Translations under genes and position numbers: made by a program
Shown: positions 62,267-64,000 of the stretch, in pieces
How the letters are laid out: each line of letters begins with the position of its first letter
Position numbering within the stretch: position 1 is the first letter of the stretch
Notes under the pieces: model-generated
The model's input: the letters and a program-made list of their open reading frames with translations, nothing else
Told to the model about the DNA's origin: nothing
The model's database searches: none
Source: Ideonella_A sp031398385
GTDB lineage: Bacteria > Pseudomonadota > Gammaproteobacteria > Burkholderiales > Burkholderiaceae_C
Length of the DNA: 64,000 nucleotides
NCBI GenBank assembly: GCA_031398385.1
Contig: JANNNE010000123.1
Span: forward strand, 1 to 64,000
Reading direction: 5' to 3'

Positions 62267-63295
62267 ATGAAGAACGACACCGCAGCTGAGCGACGCCCTG
62301 GTATCGTCACCCTCGACATGGTGGCTCGCCTGGCCAAGGTATCTCCCAGCACGGTATCGCGAATACTCAACGGTACGGCAGTTGTCAGCGATGCCAAGAA
62401 GGATGCGGTCAATCAGGCCGTCGCGCAGCTGGGCTTCGTACCCAATCCGATGGCCCGCGGCCTTGCCGGTGGCCGCACGCTCAGCATCGGCGTGGTCACC
62501 CAGGCGATCGACAGTCCCTTCTACGGGCTCGCGCTGCGTGGAATCGAAGACCAGTTGCAGAAGGCCGGCTACAGCTCCTTGTTCGTCAGCGGCCACTGGA
62601 CCGCAGCCGAAGAAACCCGCTGCATCGACATCTTGCGCGCGCGCAGGGTCGACGGCATCATCGTCCTGACCGGACGGCTCAGCGACAACGCGCTGCGCAA
62701 TGTCGCGCGCACGCTGCCAATCGTCGTGACCGGCCGCCGCTTGAGGGGCGCGCGCCTGTTTTCGCTCAGTTTCGACAATTTCGAAGGCGCCCGCATGGCG
62801 GTCCAGCATCTGCTGGAGCTCGGTCACAAGGAGATCGCCTTCATCGCCGGTGATCCGGCCCATCCTGACGCCAACGAGCGCATGCGCGGCTATCGATCGG
62901 CGATCGAGGCCGCGGGCCTTGTCTACAAGCCCAAGCTGGTCGTTCAAGGGTCCTACCACGAGGAGAGCGGCCTGGAGGCGATCAATCGGCTGCTGGACAG
63001 CCGAATACGCTTCACCGCCGTGTTTGCTGCCAACGACCAAATGGCACTCGGCGTCTATCTCGGCCTGCATCGCAGAAACCTGCAGGTGCCGCAGGATGTG
63101 TCGGTGGTTGGGTTTGATGATCTGGCGATATCGCGTTTTTCCGTGCCACCGCTGACGACGGTCCATCACCCCGCCTATGAACTCGGGCTGTGCTCTGCTG
63201 AATCGATGCTGCAGCTGTTGCGCGGCGAAAAGCCGAACGACAAGTTGCCAGAGCCACGGGTTGTCGTTCGTGAGTCGAGCGGTTCGCCAGCCTGA
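62267..63295 (+). CDS. LacI-family repressor of the glucan locus
   Basis: 342 residues. N-terminal helix-turn-helix and hinge (VTLDMVARLAKVSPSTVSRILNG, FVPNPMARGLAGGRT) and a periplasmic-binding-protein-like effector domain (SIGVVTQAIDSPFYG, DGIIVLTGR, FAANDQMALGVY, VSVVGFDDLAISRF). It lies 227 bp behind the transporter-GH17 gene and is the only LacI-type regulator here, so it is the likely reader of the four palindromes; inducer probably a laminari-oligosaccharide or glucose derivative. No copy of the operator lies in its own upstream region. Confidence 0.92.
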   Translation: MKNDTAAERRPGIVTLDMVARLAKVSPSTVSRILNGTAVVSDAKKDAVNQAVAQLGFVPNPMARGLAGGRTLSIGVVTQAIDSPFYGLALRGIEDQLQKAGYSSLFVSGHWTAAEETRCIDILRARRVDGIIVLTGRLSDNALRNVARTLPIVVTGRRLRGARLFSLSFDNFEGARMAVQHLLELGHKEIAFIAGDPAHPDANERMRGYRSAIEAAGLVYKPKLVVQGSYHEESGLEAINRLLDSRIRFTAVFAANDQMALGVYLGLHRRNLQVPQDVSVVGFDDLAISRFSVPPLTTVHHPAYELGLCSAESMLQLLRGEKPNDKLPEPRVVVRESSGSPA

Positions 63296-63481
63296 ATCAA
63301 GGGCCCCCGCACCCAGGTCCGACCCCTCCGGGCGATGCATGCGCTCGATCTTGGTCGGAAACAGGTCGACGGCGCCAGCCGCTGTTCATGCGGCGTCGAG
63401 CGCAGCCTGGCGGGCAATGCGCAGTTGTTGGGCGTGGCCGTGAGAACGCTCCGAACCAGCCGTCATCGCTAGAATTACCCC

Positions 63482-63832
63482 ATGTTCCGTCGTTGGCTCG
63501 CCTTGGTCCTGATCGCGCTGCAACTGCAGCCAGCCCTTGCCCTCGTGCCGGGACAAAGCGGCAGCTTGACGCTCGAGATCGAGCACGCCTTGGTGCACGA
63601 CTCGGGCCAAGGTCATCATCACGACGAGACGCTGGCCTTTGAACTTGATGCCGATGGCGCCGCACTGCCGCATGCCCATCATGACGCTGGACATCACTCA
63701 GCGCTGCCGCTCACCGTGTCGGGCCTGCATCTGCCGTCGTTGGAACCCGAAGCGCGCGTGATGTTTCTGGGTGGGCGATTGCCCGACCCTCATCTCGAAG
63801 GGCCATTGCGCCCACCCCGGCTCTGCGTGTGA
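63482..63832 (+). CDS. Small secreted histidine-rich protein, probable metal binding
   Basis: 116 residues. A signal peptide (WLALVLIALQLQPALA) precedes a segment rich in histidine and acidic residues (HDSGQGHHHDE and HAHHDAGHHS), the pattern of metal-handling proteins that often precede RND-type metal-efflux genes. No enzyme domain is seen. The next gene starts 148 bp downstream. The preceding gap 63296-63481 holds nothing recognisable. Confidence 0.65.
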   Translation: MFRRWLALVLIALQLQPALALVPGQSGSLTLEIEHALVHDSGQGHHHDETLAFELDADGAALPHAHHDAGHHSALPLTVSGLHLPSLEPEARVMFLGGRLPDPHLEGPLRPPRLCV

Positions 63833-63980
63833 CGTGCCGACTGCGACCTGACTGCGTCGCAGCCCATCCCGCATCGTCCAATCGACTGCCCTTGCCTGTC
63901 TGCGCTTGACGCGGGAGCTCATCCGGGCTCCCTCGCCGCCAGGCTGCCACAGGGTTCGGCAACCTCACACACGGAGTTCC

Positions 63981-64000
63981 ATGACCAAGTTCCTCTCGCT
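63981..64000 (+). CDS. Start of a gene cut by the window edge
   Basis: Only the first codons (MTKFLS) are visible, preceded by GGAG five bases upstream. Following a histidine-rich secreted protein, an outer-membrane efflux protein is plausible but not supported by sequence. Confidence 0.35.

Overview
The window is G+C-rich by eye and carries densely packed protein genes. It most likely comes from a betaproteobacterium of the order Burkholderiales. The argH/AlgZ-AlgR neighbourhood, the flhB-flhA-flhF-flhG-fliA order, the vanAB and pcaIJF aromatic genes and the PA2778-type peptidase all fit that group, but this is inference from gene content. I see no rRNA, tRNA, insertion sequence, prophage or CRISPR array.

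Layout. 1-818: start of a zinc metallopeptidase that runs off the left edge. 0.95-6.4 kb: AlgZ/AlgR-like two-component pair, argH, a lipoprotein esterase and a membrane methyltransferase. 6.4-12.9 kb: flagellar operon flhB-flhA-flhF-flhG-fliA on the minus strand; its FlhG has lost the ATPase P-loop but keeps the FlhF-activating helix motif. 13.1-20.3 kb: YeeE/YedE sulfur-compound transporter, vanA-vanB-marR vanillate demethylase operon, a duplicated-domain periplasmic protein, a previously easy-to-miss 28-codon ORF directly behind a perfect LexA box, a YghU-type glutathione transferase and a C39-like lipoprotein peptidase. 20.6-27.4 kb: cobalamin riboswitch followed by btuB-btuF-btuC-btuD-cobQ. 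27.6-31.5 kb: divergent beta-CASP hydrolase and phosphoketolase sharing a perfect FNR/ANR box. 31.9-35.7 kb: pcaI-pcaJ-pcaF with a frameshifted, truncated SDR remnant, and a divergent IclR regulator behind a PcaR-like palindrome.

35.8-63.3 kb is the most distinctive part: a large locus for beta-1,3/1,6-glucan (laminarin-like) use. Outside the cytoplasm it has a GH81 glucanase, a GH17 lipoprotein and a lipoprotein built of four tandem glycan-binding-like modules, plus an outer-membrane porin. For entry it has a CUT1-type ABC importer and an MFS/GPH symporter whose C terminus is a complete GH17 domain. For work inside the cell it has GH16, two GH17, GH30 and GH1 enzymes without signal peptides, a large beta-glucan-phosphorylase-like enzyme and glucokinase. 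Four near-identical palindromes of the TGAAAGCGCTTTCA type stand before the four transcription units, and a LacI-family repressor gene closes the locus, so a single local regulon is likely. No TonB-dependent SusC/D-type pair is present; entry seems to rely on a porin plus inner-membrane carriers, with much of the depolymerisation done in the cytoplasm.

63.5-64 kb: a histidine-rich secreted protein and the first codons of another gene, perhaps the start of a metal-efflux cluster.
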